The position numbers and the translations under genes were made by a program. Below, in pieces: positions 16,411 through 26,385 of a DNA stretch of 64,000 nt; position 1 is the first letter of the stretch; every line of letters starts with the position of its first letter. The stretch covers positions 1,003,501-1,067,500 of the forward strand of contig NZ_CP029639.1 of the NCBI RefSeq assembly GCF_003268635.1, given 5' to 3'. Origin of the DNA: Paenibacillus sp. DCT19. GTDB lineage: Bacteria; Bacillota; Bacilli; Paenibacillales; Paenibacillaceae. The notes under the pieces were generated by a model. The model worked only from the letters and a program-made list of their open reading frames with translations, made no database searches and had not been told where the DNA came from.

Positions 16411-17709
16411 ATGGAAGTTTTACTAGGGATTATCGTTCAAGTCTTGTTTCTTATCTTATTTCTGTCTTTCATGTCGGTTCGAACGATGAATATACGTTTT
16501 TGTAGTTTACTTCTTGTGGGCGGGACTACGATCGGAATGATGTTGTTTCCTTGGATTGGGGCATCCGCCATATTCGGTGTCGTAATCTATTTCTATGCAT
16601 GTTTACATTGGAAAACAAAAGAGATGTTGTGGAGTATCATTTTCCCTGTTATTTCTGTACTCGTATCAGTAGTAGGTGAGTATCTGTTTGGTCTCCTCAA
16701 AATAAACATGTTTCATCATTCAATGAATGCTAACACTTCGAGTTTAATGATAACCATTGTAAATTTAATAGGTAGTGGATTGTTATCCATGGCTATGCTA
16801 CTTACCGGGCTTCACTTCGTTAAACGATTTAGAGGCAAACTGATCTTGAAGAGGTACAGTGTATTATTTAGCGTAGTCTGTATCTTTACCTTAATCATTT
16901 TCTACATCAATATATGGATTGGAGAGCGGCAAGGCTTCTCGGATGATAACATCCAAGCAAATAGTATTTTGTTTCTGTTTTATTTTGCCCTACTGATTGG
17001 AGTGTTTGTAATATTGTCGCGAACGATCAGGAAGGAAGCGGCTATGCAGAACCAGCGGGAGCAGTACGAGCAATTAACAGAATACACAGAGAATCTGGAA
17101 CATTTATATACCGATATGCAGAAGTTTAGGCACGATTATATTAATATTCTTCTTAGTATGTCTGAATACATTCGTCATAAGGATATGGATCAGTTACAGG
17201 CCTATTTTGAACACAAAATTATGCCAATCAGTCAAGGGATGCAGTCCAATACATATAAACTGGGAGCCTTACATCATCTAAAAGTACAAGAACTAAAAGG
17301 CATTATCTCTGCTAAGATGATTAAGGCACAGGAGCTTAACATCGATGCCATCATTGAGGTTGCCGAGCCGATCGAACGTATCCATATGGATGCCGTACCA
17401 TTATGCCGTTGTGTAGGAATTCTACTGGATAATGCCATCGAAGAGGCGATTCATTGTGAGGTGCCAACTGTGCATATGGCGTTGATTCGCCAAGAACTTG
17501 GGACATTAATTGTGGTGAGCAACAGTTGCCGCGAAGAGACACCTGAGTTGTACAAGCTGTTTGAGAAGGGTTTTTCAACCAAAGGTAGTGATCGTGGTCT
17601 AGGGCTTAGCAATCTAAGAGAGATGGTTGCACAATATAAAGGGGTAGTGCTGGATACCCAGCGTAGAGAGAGCACGTTTATTCAGCTCTTGGAAGTGTTC
17701 GAGAATTAA
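16411..17709 (+). CDS. AgrC-like sensor histidine kinase 2
   Basis: A 432-residue paralogue of the preceding kinase. The N-terminal 170 residues form a different set of membrane helices, and from 'IIFYINIWIG' onward the two proteins are nearly identical, including phospho-acceptor H241, the N box and 'RGLGLSNL'. The last 25 residues diverge slightly again. AAGGAG lies eight bases before the ATG, 23 bases after kinase 1. Two sensors with one shared output domain imply that two signals feed the same regulator. Confidence 0.9.
   Translation: MEVLLGIIVQVLFLILFLSFMSVRTMNIRFCSLLLVGGTTIGMMLFPWIGASAIFGVVIYFYACLHWKTKEMLWSIIFPVISVLVSVVGEYLFGLLKINMFHHSMNANTSSLMITIVNLIGSGLLSMAMLLTGLHFVKRFRGKLILKRYSVLFSVVCIFTLIIFYINIWIGERQGFSDDNIQANSILFLFYFALLIGVFVILSRTIRKEAAMQNQREQYEQLTEYTENLEHLYTDMQKFRHDYINILLSMSEYIRHKDMDQLQAYFEHKIMPISQGMQSNTYKLGALHHLKVQELKGIISAKMIKAQELNIDAIIEVAEPIERIHMDAVPLCRCVGILLDNAIEEAIHCEVPTVHMALIRQELGTLIVVSNSCREETPELYKLFEKGFSTKGSDRGLGLSNLREMVAQYKGVVLDTQRRESTFIQLLEVFEN
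16902..17642 (+). repeat. Kinase cytoplasmic-domain repeat, copy 2
   Basis: Partner of 15550-16290 at a constant offset of 1352 bases. Confidence 0.85.
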
Positions 17710-17730
17710 AGCACAGAGGAGATGTGGCAT

Positions 17731-18465
17731 ATGTTAGAGATTTTTATCTGTGAGGACGATGAGGAGCAACGTAAACGTCTAACCAAATATGTGTCCGATT
17801 ACATCATGATAGAGAATCTGGACATGAAGGTTGTGATCTCTACTGCACACTCCAAAGACATTATTAATCATTTACAGCAGAATGATACAACCGGTTTATA
17901 TTTTCTAGATGTTGATCTACAGGAAGAAAAAAGTGGAATAGCGCTGGGCGCGGAGATTCGCCAATATGATACGCAAGGTGCGATCGTATTCATAACCACA
18001 CATCCAGAATTAACGTATCTGACATTTACATATAAAGTGGAAGCGATGGACTATATCACAAAGGATCAGTTTACCGACATTCAGAAACGGGTTATTGACT
18101 GCATTGATACGGCGTATCATCGCTACATGCAAAACAAGCATAATCATCGGAAATTGTTTCAAACCAAGATGGGAGATAAAGTGATCAGCATTGAGTACAA
18201 TGACATTCTATTTTTTGAAACCTCCTCCCAACTTCATAAAATCATCCTGCATGCCCACAATCGTCAGGTTGAATTCTATGGGAAGTTAAAGGCGTTACCT
18301 GAGATGGACAATCGCTTCTATCGCTGCCACAATTCTTATGTGGTTAACAAAGATAATATCGCTGAAATTGACATTACTAAGCGGGAAATCCGAATGGTTA
18401 ATGGACAAATCTGCTATGCCTCCAGTCGGTTTCTAAAAGGGCTGAAGGATATTGTCCCAAAATAA
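17731..18465 (+). CDS. LytTR-family response regulator (AgrA-like)
   Basis: A 244-residue regulator. The receiver domain starts with the acidic pair 'ICEDDEEQ', has the phospho-acceptor D60 in 'YFLDVDLQ', and ends near 125. The LytTR DNA-binding domain follows ('ISIEYNDILFFETSSQLHKIILH' in parts, to 'YRCHNSYVVN'). LytTR proteins bind paired 9-bp direct repeats, and such repeats lie upstream of the ABC operon at 11165-11227. ATG 17731 is chosen over 17722 because GAGGAG lies nine bases before it. It is the last gene of the kinase cluster, followed by a terminator. Confidence 0.92.
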   Translation: MLEIFICEDDEEQRKRLTKYVSDYIMIENLDMKVVISTAHSKDIINHLQQNDTTGLYFLDVDLQEEKSGIALGAEIRQYDTQGAIVFITTHPELTYLTFTYKVEAMDYITKDQFTDIQKRVIDCIDTAYHRYMQNKHNHRKLFQTKMGDKVISIEYNDILFFETSSQLHKIILHAHNRQVEFYGKLKALPEMDNRFYRCHNSYVVNKDNIAEIDITKREIRMVNGQICYASSRFLKGLKDIVPK

Positions 18466-18500
18466 GCATATAACATAACCACACAATATGAAGCAAACAG

Positions 18501-18556
18501 AATAACCTTCTTACGATTACCTAAGTCAGGTCATACGATAAGAAGGTTATTTTAGT
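18501..18556 (+). terminator. Terminator after the response-regulator gene
   Basis: AATAACCTTCTT/AAGAAGGTTATT stem (12 bp) with a 27-base loop and a TTTTAG tail; the stem is followed by T on both strands, so it may also serve the convergent lipoprotein gene. Confidence 0.75.
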
Positions 18557-18581
18557 TTAAAATTTAGAGAACAGTAATCTA

Positions 18582-19677
18582 TTACTGTTCCTCGCGGTAG
18601 CTCTCCGTCGATTCTAGGTATGTTTGCTTAGATTCCATAAAAAGATTTTCTGTAGCCGAGAAACTAATGATCGCAAAGTGATCTGGATAATCAAGGATGG
18701 TGTACATGTAGATGTGGTTGACGTTGTCCATCGTAGAAAGTATCTCAAACTGGAAGCCTGGTCTTCCATCAATTTCGACAGCCACTTTATCGGTTTAGTG
18801 ACATCATCCGAGAACTCAGTCTGGCGTTCGATGTAGTCATCAACGTACTCTTCGAGTGTTGTACCTGGATCGGACCAAGATTTGGGACTTTGCAGACTTA
18901 TGAAATATTCCTCACCGCTTAAGGAGGTTGCTTCCAGTTTGGCATCAATAATTATTCTAAAATCACTTTCCCAATCTGAAGGGATACGAATGGAGGTCTT
19001 CCCGTCCTCTGATTTAATAACTTTGGTAGAACCAGAAGTCGATTCGGTTTCAACAACAGCAGGCTGATCGTTCAGGATTCGCATGGATTGGGCAAGCTGG
19101 GTGAAGAATTTCCGATCGGTATCATTCAATTCACGCTGGCGGGTGAAGTTAAGATGATAGAAGTGATTCTCCTTCTCCAGCGAGGCACTGATGATGTAAC
19201 TTGTCCCTGTAGGCAACGTCATTTTTCCTTCAGTAAGGTAGGCTTCTTCTGAATCAATTGTCATACTTCCCGTTCGTTTCGATTCATATGTACTGCCTCA
19301 GCGAAAGAGAACTCATCTTCCCATTTGTCTATAAGATCCTCAAGAGATGCTTCCGCTGTATCTTCTCGGCTTACTCGTTCAATCATGATCGCGCTCTCGC
19401 CGTCTTTATCCATGGCAGCCAATAAATTTGGTGTTCCTAATTGTGGAAAAGTATTCCAATCAATTGGGACAGTGATTTCGACTTCATTCTGAGCAGAAGA
19501 TAGAACATGATTCTGTTCTTCGGTCTGTGTTTCTGTTTCCGTAGCTACAGGTGCTGGGCTGGAGGTGCTGGCTTGGGTAGCACAACCAGTAAGCGTAAGG
19601 GTTAGGGCAGCGGCGATCGTTATCGTTCGTGGAAGTGAAAGCGTTGTTTTCATGAATTGGTGAATATTGTTCAGCAA
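18582..19677 (-). CDS. Putative lipoprotein, paralogue of 9911-11014 (two frameshifts)
   Basis: A lipoprotein of about 365 residues when repaired. The first piece carries a signal peptide with lipobox LTGC and 'IMIERVSRED'; the second begins in 'IDSEEAYLTEGK' and contains 'MRILNDQP' and 'IRIPSDWESDF'; the last piece 'VAVEIDGRPGFQF' lies in a third frame. Each matches the corresponding part of the first lipoprotein ('LRIDRVNRED', 'IDQKEAYVKEG', 'RILNDQP', 'IPVEINGLKGIQ'). Shifts lie near 19285-19295 and near 18785; at 18785 one added G repairs it. It is convergent to the kinase operon and likely a surface protein functionally tied to it. Confidence 0.75.
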
Positions 19678-20000
19678 TCTAATTCTCTCCTTAGAGCATG
19701 ATGATATGTAGTCATATGTGGGCTCGTGTAGTCTTATAACTGAATAAAATAGTATAATAATAGTAAGAGGGTTATTTTACCATTTATTAAATCATTTGAA
19801 TATATAACTTTAGACTTAAAGTTCCAAAAGTGGGGATAAGGTCTTTCATCCGATGAATGTTTAGCTTTGTTACGTGAATACGCATAATATTCAATTTATA
19901 CATAAAATACTGGCCTTCGATGCTACGAAGCTGTGATACAATAGGTGAGGTCTATAGAGAAACGGAAACACGCATAAGCACGAGGAGGAACAGGAACACG
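19678..20000. other. Intergenic region between lipoprotein and dgk
   Basis: AT-rich region that must hold the minus-strand lipoprotein promoter and the plus-strand dgk promoter. On the plus strand TGaTACAAT at 19934-19942 is an extended -10 about 58 bases before dgk. No ORF, repeat or RNA element was recognised. Confidence 0.45.
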
Positions 20001-20624
20001 ATGAAATCAGCCCCGTTTATTGCTGTGGAGGGTCCAATTGGTGCTGGGAAAACAACGCTCGCAACGATGCTTTCTCAGGAGTTGAATCTTCCGCTAGTGA
20101 AGGAGATCGTAGAAGAGAATCCATTTCTGGCTTCCTTCTATCAGGATATAGATGAGTGGAGCTTCCAGCTTGAGATGTTTTTCTTATGTAATCGATTTAA
20201 GCAATTGGAAGATACCGGAGCTCACTATGTGCAGCAGCATACACCCGTCATTTCGGATTATCATATCTACAAAAATATGATTTTTGCCGAACGCACCTTG
20301 AAGGGCACGAAGCGGGACAAGTACCGTCAAATCTATCATTTGTTAACCGATGACCTGCCAAAACCTAACTTGGTGCTGTACATTGAAGCAGAGCTTGATA
20401 CCTTGATGTATCGGATCAACAAGCGAGGAAGATCCTTCGAGCAGGATATGGATCCAGGATATATGGAACAGCTTATTGCTGATTACAAAACAGGCATGGC
20501 CTATTTGGCAGATGGCCCTAATCCTCCAATTATTATTAAAGTGGATGCAGAAGCACTCGATTTTGTAGAGCATCCAGAACATTTCAGGCAGATCGTTAAT
20601 CAGGTAAAGGAGTATATCACATGA
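20001..20624 (+). CDS. dgk: Deoxynucleoside kinase (deoxyguanosine kinase-like)
   Basis: A 207-residue salvage enzyme that phosphorylates deoxynucleosides to their 5'-monophosphates. P-loop GPIGAGKT at residues 11-18, the substrate-side 'EIVEENPFLASFY' and 'EWSFQLEMFFL', and the lid-like 'RINKRGRSFEQ' are typical of the dGK/dCK family. The assignment as Dgk rests on order and resemblance to the Bacillus pair; the preferred base is not certain. GGAGGAA precedes ATG 20001, which removes 27 residues of upstream frame. It overlaps the next kinase by ATGA, indicating translational coupling. Confidence 0.88.
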   Translation: MKSAPFIAVEGPIGAGKTTLATMLSQELNLPLVKEIVEENPFLASFYQDIDEWSFQLEMFFLCNRFKQLEDTGAHYVQQHTPVISDYHIYKNMIFAERTLKGTKRDKYRQIYHLLTDDLPKPNLVLYIEAELDTLMYRINKRGRSFEQDMDPGYMEQLIADYKTGMAYLADGPNPPIIIKVDAEALDFVEHPEHFRQIVNQVKEYIT

Positions 20625-21277
20625 ATAACTATGGCATTCCAGCAAATGCATTAATTACCGTCGCAGGTACGGTTGGTGTGGGCAAATCCACGCTAACAGC
20701 AGCGCTTGCGGAACGTTTGAATTTCAAAACTTCTCTGGAACAGGTGGATCATAATCCGTACCTGGAGAAATTTTATCATGATTTTGAACGGTGGAGCTTC
20801 CATCTACAGATTTACTTCTTGGCAGAACGTTTTAAGGAACAGAAGAAAATTTTCGAAATGGGCGGAGGCTTCGTACAGGATCGTTCGATCTATGAAGACA
20901 CGGGGATCTTTGCGCAGATGCACGCGGATCAAGGTACAATGTCTGCAACGGATTTCGAAACCTATAGCAGCTTGTTCGAGGCGATGGTTATGACGCCATA
21001 TTTCCCGCACCCGGACGTACTGATCTATCTGGAAGGCAGCTTGCCATCCATCCTGAACCGGATTACTGAGCGTGGACGTGAGATGGAGATTCAGACAGAT
21101 CGCTCGTATTGGGAACACATGCATGAGCGCTATTCTGTATGGATTGACCAATTCACAGCTTGTCCAGTATTGCGCTTGAACATTGACGAATATGATGTGC
21201 ATGATTCGGCATCGGTTGATGCGATCCTGGCGCAGATTGCGTCTGTAATTACACCAGCGAAGGAAGCACAACGTTAA
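20621..21277 (+). CDS. dck: Deoxynucleoside kinase (deoxyadenosine/deoxycytidine kinase-like)
   Basis: A 218-residue partner of the preceding kinase. P-loop GTVGVGKST at 16-24, 'NPYLEKFYHDFERWSF', the catalytic 'VQDRSIYED' and the arginine-rich 'RITERGREME'. The DRS motif with Glu and the Arg lid are characteristic of the family. With its neighbour it would cover purine and pyrimidine deoxynucleosides, as Dck and Dgk do in Bacillus. The start codon overlaps the dgk stop. Confidence 0.88.
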   Translation: MNNYGIPANALITVAGTVGVGKSTLTAALAERLNFKTSLEQVDHNPYLEKFYHDFERWSFHLQIYFLAERFKEQKKIFEMGGGFVQDRSIYEDTGIFAQMHADQGTMSATDFETYSSLFEAMVMTPYFPHPDVLIYLEGSLPSILNRITERGREMEIQTDRSYWEHMHERYSVWIDQFTACPVLRLNIDEYDVHDSASVDAILAQIASVITPAKEAQR

Positions 21278-21602
21278 GTATATCAGCTTGCTGAAGCTCT
21301 AAGGCTTAATTAGCAGAAGAAAAGCATGTGTAAATAGTATGGAATGGACTCTCCCTATGTCATGTTGAATAGTGGGGAGTTTTTTTGTTTTTTTCTGTTT
21401 GTTTGGCTGAGGTTTGACGATGTCCCCCGGGAAATGCACGATTTTACGCGGGTCATGAAATGCACGCCATTGAGCTAGCTTGGGTATCGCTTACAACTTC
21501 ATCATCGTAGAAAATGGTTGAATTAACGAATGAAATGTGGTTTTATTAGTTAGGTGAATTTTGGAAAATAAGCCTAAGCATGACTCAGGAGGGAAAGACA
21601 TC
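21278..21602. other. Intergenic region with a terminator and a short direct repeat
   Basis: After dck comes an imperfect hairpin (21348-21380, ACTCtCCC...GGGGAGT) with seven T, a good terminator. Further on, GAAATGCACG occurs twice, at 21431 and 21457. Nothing else was recognised up to the membrane-protein gene. Confidence 0.5.
21348..21387 (+). terminator. Terminator of the dgk-dck operon
   Basis: Imperfect stem ACTCTCCCTAT with ATAGTGGGGAGT followed by TTTTTTTG. Confidence 0.7.
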
Positions 21603-22082
21603 GTGGAAGAAAAGCAAGGAATCAAGATTGGGATGCCGATTATCGGCGGGTTAATTGCGGCAATTGTGGGTGGTGCTGTATGGGCTGCAGTCGCAGCAAT
21701 GACCGAGTATGAGGTAGGTTTAATTGCAATTCTCATTGGTGCACTGACAGGTTATGCTGTCGTGTTGTTGTCCAATAAACGGATTGCAACAGTACATAAA
21801 GTGATTGCGGTCATTTTTGCGCTTGTCGGCATTGTACTTGGGAAATACATGACGGTTGTTTATTTTGCATCCGAGATGTTTGATGAAGGTTTCATGCAAT
21901 TGGTATTTGACGGCGAGATCGTTAACGCATTTATCGAAACGTTCTCGGATTATTTCGGTGAACCGATGGATCTGTTGTTTATTGGTCTTGCGATCGTATC
22001 CGCATGGCAGATTCCTGGTCGAATGGCCAAAACCAGTATGGCAACCGAAGCCTCATCAACTGACCACGCTCCACGAGCATAA
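21603..22082 (+). CDS. Four-helix membrane protein of unknown function
   Basis: A 159-residue integral membrane protein from GTG 21603, with AGGAGGG upstream. Helices lie at about residues 9-34, 38-55, 64-83 and 118-136. The first pair is Gly/Ala-rich ('GGLIAAIVGGAVWAAVAAM'). The C-terminus is polar. Similar small proteins are common in Paenibacillus and carry no known function. Its own terminator follows. Confidence 0.7.
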   Translation: MEEKQGIKIGMPIIGGLIAAIVGGAVWAAVAAMTEYEVGLIAILIGALTGYAVVLLSNKRIATVHKVIAVIFALVGIVLGKYMTVVYFASEMFDEGFMQLVFDGEIVNAFIETFSDYFGEPMDLLFIGLAIVSAWQIPGRMAKTSMATEASSTDHAPRA

Positions 22083-22166
22083 TCCTATATTCTTCATTCA
22101 AAAAAAATCTCAGAGTGAATGTGCCGAGAAGAAGGCTCCTTCACATTGCGGCTGAGAAACAAGCAA

Positions 22167-22204
22167 GAGGGACGTAACGCCAGAAGGCGTGCGTCCCTTT
22201 TTTG
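22167..22204 (+). terminator. Terminator after the membrane-protein gene
   Basis: AGGGACG...GCGTCCCT with an inner AACGCC/AGGCGT stem, then TTTTTT. Confidence 0.85.
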
Positions 22205-22348
22205 GTGATGATGTTTTACCTTGTAGATAGGTGAGAATCCAGCCTGTGGTAAATGTAATTGAGATTCACGCAACATTTCTAACGAACTCAGTTGGCCTTA
22301 TTGTCAGGAAAATGAAAATCTGTGTGCTTCGAAATATTCAGACACGTC

Positions 22349-23097
22349 TTAGTCTGCTTGCTGCTGATCCGCAAAGATCGCCATGGCTTCTTTCATAAAG
22401 GCAGCTAATCCTTCGCCAAATTGGTCAATGTTACGTGTGAAGCGTTCATCATCCACATACATCTGACCCAATCCTCGAAAAGCCTCGGGTGAATAATGCC
22501 CCATCTGATTCAAATAGGTGTACCACTGCGCAATGACCGCTTGGGATTCAGCCGATGCGGGTGAAGTGTCACGAAGGGTTGCCAACTGAGTGAAGATGCC
22601 ATTCATCTGGTCCGATAGAGCCTTCTGTTCATTGGGTGATTTGCCTTGTAATTTTTCATTCGCCTGATCTACAGCTTTATTCCCCAGCGCTGGCGCGCTT
22701 CCTGTTCATAGGGGTTCTCCTTGAAGTTAAATCCTTCGAATTGTTCCTTTGTCGTCATATCAATGTCTCCTCTCATATGCATAACACTTTTATCGATGGT
22801 GGCAATCATACGGTCTAAGCGTACCCTTTTCTCCAGAAGGATCTGGCGATGCATCTGAAGTGCTTCCTCCCGGTTGAAGGAAGGGCTATTTATAATGTCT
22901 TTGATATCTTTCAGTGAGAAGTCCAGTTCTTTGAAAAATAATATCTGCTGCAGCATGTCTAGATTGGCGTCTGAATAGAGTCGATACCCTGCAGAAGTGA
23001 CTTCACTAGGAGTTAACAAACCGATCTCATCATAATGATGCAGTGTGCGCACACTGATCGAGGCAAGCTCGGCAACTTCTTTTACCTTCATGGCCAT
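22349..23097 (-). CDS. MerR-family regulator with TipAS-like domain (frameshifted)
   Basis: A transcription regulator of about 250 residues. N-terminal MerR winged helix ('MKVKEVAELASISVRTLHHYDEIGLL' in parts, residues 3-30), a coiled-coil linker, and a C-terminal TipAS antibiotic-recognition-like domain ('WYTYLNQMGHYSPEAFRGLGQMY' in parts). The frame breaks at a four-C run on the plus strand (22683-22686): 'EARQRWG' should pass to 'NKAVDQANEKLQG', and one base restores it. GGAGGT precedes the ATG. TipA-type regulators respond to thiopeptides or other drugs; no target gene is adjacent. Confidence 0.85.
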
Positions 23098-23368
23098 GGT
23101 TTCAACCTCCTTACATCACCGATTGTACAGTGTCACGTTACGTGAGAGTCAACCCTGTTCATTGGATTAGATTTTTTGGTTTTTGAAGCACTAGTTTGGG
23201 TGTTAACTGCATTAATTCAGCATCTATAGTATTGGAATATTCTATACCTGTATTTAAATTTTTGATAAAAACAATTTCAGAGATCATGCTACACTAATCC
23301 TTATAATTCCAATAAGATTTATTGTATATAGACATATGATGTTGAAAAAAAGTGAGTCAGGTGATCTT

Positions 23369-24336
23369 ATGAACAATCTTCTTGAAATTGAAGCGCTACG
23401 TGTCACATTCACAACAACGAAAGGTGAAGTTAGTCCAGTAGACGGCATTAATCTAGCGATAACTCCGGGTGAAACATTATGCATAGTCGGGGAATCAGGT
23501 AGTGGCAAGAGTGTCACTTCCTTATCGATTCTAGGTTTGCTGGGAGAGAAAGGACGCATTGCTGAAGGACATATCCGATTGAATGGCACGGATCTGACCG
23601 AACTGAATCAGACGCAGTTAAGAAAAATTAGAGGCAAGCAGGTTTCAATGGTTTTCCAAGAACCGATGACAGCTCTCAATCCGGTGATGACGATTGGCAA
23701 TCAGCTGCTTGAGGTAATTCAGGTTCACACGAAGCTTAACCGAAGACAGGCAGAGCATGCTGTACTTCAGATGTTACAGAAGGTAGGCATTGCACGACCC
23801 GAAGCGGTGATGAGAGAGTATCCTCACTCCCTGTCGGGGGCATGAGACAACGGATTGTCATCGCTATTGCTCTCATATGTGAGCCGAAATTACTCATTGC
23901 GGACGAGCCTACAACAGCACTCGATGTTACGATTCAAGCACAGATTCTGAATTTAATGAAGCAACTGCGTGAAGAGAGAGAGACAGCGATACTGCTGATC
24001 ACGCATGACCTGAGTATTGTCGCCGAAATGGCGGATCGGGTCGCTGTCATGTATGCGGGTCAGATTGTCGAAGAGGCAGAGGTATTCTCCCTGTTTGATG
24101 AGCCTTTGCATCCATATACACAAGGACTGATGCGATCAGTTCCTACCATTCAGAGTGGGGCAGAGGATCGACTTGTACCGATTCCTGGCACGGTCCCTTC
24201 GCTTACGGATCTACCTCAAGGTTGTAGATTTCAGGCGAGGTGTCCCTATGCGATCGAACAATGTAGCCTGGAGGCGCCGTCTCTGAGGCAAGTCAGTGCC
24301 AAGCATGTGGTGAGATGCTGGCTTCCTCAACAATAA
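23369..24336 (+). CDS. Peptide ABC transporter ATPase, OppD/DppD type (frameshifted)
   Basis: First of two ATPases of an oligopeptide/dipeptide importer. Walker A is GESGSGKS and Walker [13 protein letters not shown], with the oligopeptide-specific C-terminal '[13 protein letters not shown]', whose cysteines are typical of OppD/DppD. The frame is broken within the signature LSGG-MRQR: the run of five G at 23836-23840 needs a sixth to join 'YPHSLSGG' to '[11 protein letters not shown]'. Repaired length is about 323 residues. ATG 23369 has AGGTGA upstream. It is the first gene of a five-gene transporter operon. Confidence 0.88.
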
Positions 24337-24369
24337 CTGCAATTGAATGCACCAGGAGGTTTAGACTCA

Positions 24370-25389
24370 ATGAGCAATTACCGTGTTAGCCCTGGAAACG
24401 AAGCTGCATCTCCGTTGCTCCGTCTGGAGGAATTACGCACATACTATCCGATTCGACAAGGGGTGCTAGGCCGCACTTCAGGATATATCAAGGCTGTGGA
24501 CGGCATTAATTTGGATATATCGGCAGGTGAAACATTAGGTCTTGTCGGAGAGTCGGGCTGTGGTAAATCCTCAATTGGACGAACTATGCTGCGCCTGGAG
24601 CCTGCTCATTCGGGACGTATTTTTTTTGAAGGGCAGGATATTACGAATCTATCTCAGCACAGGATGAAGAAGGTTCGAACCAAACTACAGATCATTTTTC
24701 AAGACCCGTATTCATCACTGAATCCCCGCAAAAGAGTGGGAGATCTGATCTCCGAGCCGATTCTTGCACACCGGCTTGCTACACGACAAGAGGCGGAAGC
24801 AGAGGTTATTCGTTTACTTGATCTCGTCGGGTTGCCGCGGTCAGCCATGTCCCGTCATCCCCATGAATTCTCAGGTGGACAACGGCAGCGAATTGGCATT
24901 GCCCGTGCTTTATCATTGAAGCCTAAGCTGATCGTATGTGATGAACCGGTATCTGCACTCGATGTATCCATACAGGCACAGATTCTGAATCTATTTCGCG
25001 ATTTGCAGCAGGAGCTGAATCTGACGTATGTATTCATTGCCCATGGATTGGGTGCAGTCAACTATATTAGTACACGGATTGCGGTCATGTATTTAGGCAA
25101 AATTGTGGAAATTGGCGCAAAAGAAGATGTCTTTAGTGACGCCAAGCATCCATACACACGCAGTCTATTAACGGCTAATCCGATCACTCATCCGCGTATG
25201 CGAGAGCAATCTCGCTTCGTTTTGGAAGGTGATGTGCCTAGCCCAGCTAATCCACCGCAAGGGTGTCGGTTTCATTCTCGCTGCCCGTATGCACAGGCGA
25301 AGTGTCAGGAAGAAGAGCCGCAGCTCGCAGATACGGGGATGCCTGCTCATCAGGTGGCCTGTCACTTTCCAATTGTGGAGGGATCTTGA
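24370..25389 (+). CDS. Peptide ABC transporter ATPase, OppF/DppF type
   Basis: A 339-residue second ATPase. Walker [10 protein letters not shown], signature FSGGQRQR, Walker [13 protein letters not shown], and the C-terminal '[13 protein letters not shown]' of the oligopeptide family. It pairs with the preceding OppD-type ATPase to drive uptake. AGGAGG lies upstream of ATG 24370; TTG 24343 would be an earlier in-frame start without a site. One residue deserves note: the position after the D-loop reads 'FIAHGLGAV' where family members usually have His-Asp-Leu (HDL); Gly replaces Asp. Confidence 0.92.
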   Translation: MSNYRVSPGNEAASPLLRLEELRTYYPIRQGVLGRTSGYIKAVDGINLDISAGETLGLVGESGCGKSSIGRTMLRLEPAHSGRIFFEGQDITNLSQHRMKKVRTKLQIIFQDPYSSLNPRKRVGDLISEPILAHRLATRQEAEAEVIRLLDLVGLPRSAMSRHPHEFSGGQRQRIGIARALSLKPKLIVCDEPVSALDVSIQAQILNLFRDLQQELNLTYVFIAHGLGAVNYISTRIAVMYLGKIVEIGAKEDVFSDAKHPYTRSLLTANPITHPRMREQSRFVLEGDVPSPANPPQGCRFHSRCPYAQAKCQEEEPQLADTGMPAHQVACHFPIVEGS

Positions 25390-25393
25390 CGCC

Positions 25394-26344
25394 ATGGTAC
25401 CTTACATTATACGCCGTTTATTAATTGCACTTCCCGTATTGATAGGGATCACAATTATCAACTTTATCATCATTAATCTTGCTCCAGGTAATCCTGTGGA
25501 GATGATGATTGATCCCAACACATCCCAGGAGTTAATTGAGGCGAAGAAAGAGATGCTCGGCTTGAATAGCCCTGCAATCGTGCAATATGGCAAATGGATG
25601 ATGAGCCTGATGCAAGGCAATTTGGGGTACTCCTTCAGTTCATTCGCTCCGGTATCTCAATTGATTGCAGAACGAATTGGCCCTACCCTTTTGCTAACCT
25701 TTACTTCGCTTCTGATCAGTTTGGCAATAGCTATTCCGGCAGGCATCTATAGTGCAGTTAAGCATAATACAAAGGTTGACTACATCCTGACTGGTTTATC
25801 CTTTATTGGCACGTCCATGCCACAATTCTTTCTAGGACTTGGGGTCATTTATGTGTTCTCGCTGAAACTAAATCTTCTACCTTCGGGCGGTATGGGGGTA
25901 CTTGGAGGCGGTGGTGGTGTGCTGGATACGTTATGGCATCTCATATTACCTGCAAGTGTACTAGCGGTGGGAATTGTGGGCAAAAAAATTCGTTATGTCC
26001 GGGCAAGCATGCTGGATGTGCTCCATCAGGACTATCTTCGAACCGCGAGAGCCAAAGGGGTTGGTGAGTTTATGGTGACCAACAGACACGCCCTTCGCAA
26101 CGCGTTATTACCGATTATCACGGTGTTTGCGATGGAGATTCCACTGCTACTGGGAGGCAGCATTTTGATCGAACAGATATTTCAGTGGCCCGGAATAGGA
26201 CAGCTAACGATGCAATCCATCCTTTCGCGTGATTATCCTACGTTAATGGCATTAAATCTAGTCGCCGCAATCATTGTACTGGCTACGAATCTGTTGACTG
26301 ATATGATCTATGCCGTTGCAGATCCGCGAGTTAAATATAACTAA
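25394..26344 (+). CDS. Peptide ABC transporter permease, OppB/DppB type
   Basis: A 316-residue permease with six membrane helices and the EAA loop 'YVRASMLDVLHQDYLRTARAKG' (in parts) that contacts the ATPases. The N-terminus 'YIIRRLLIALPVLIGIT' and 'NLAPGNPVE' are standard for DppB/OppB. It starts four bases after the OppF stop. Confidence 0.92.
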   Translation: MVPYIIRRLLIALPVLIGITIINFIIINLAPGNPVEMMIDPNTSQELIEAKKEMLGLNSPAIVQYGKWMMSLMQGNLGYSFSSFAPVSQLIAERIGPTLLLTFTSLLISLAIAIPAGIYSAVKHNTKVDYILTGLSFIGTSMPQFFLGLGVIYVFSLKLNLLPSGGMGVLGGGGGVLDTLWHLILPASVLAVGIVGKKIRYVRASMLDVLHQDYLRTARAKGVGEFMVTNRHALRNALLPIITVFAMEIPLLLGGSILIEQIFQWPGIGQLTMQSILSRDYPTLMALNLVAAIIVLATNLLTDMIYAVADPRVKYN

Positions 26345-26385
26345 ACGATTTTATTAAACTACATTCATTCAGGAGGAGAGAGCGT

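Noticed and set aside
11015..18465. An AgrD-like signal peptide or AgrB-like processing protease gene in the kinase island.
   Set aside because: The intergenic gaps (11015-11306, 14494-15055, 16388-16410, 17710-17730) contain no small frame with a ribosome site and peptide-like features.
23240..23270. Weak CodY-like box (AATTTTTGATAAAAA) upstream of the peptide importer.
   Set aside because: Too many mismatches from AATTTTCNGAAAATT to call in an AT-rich stretch.
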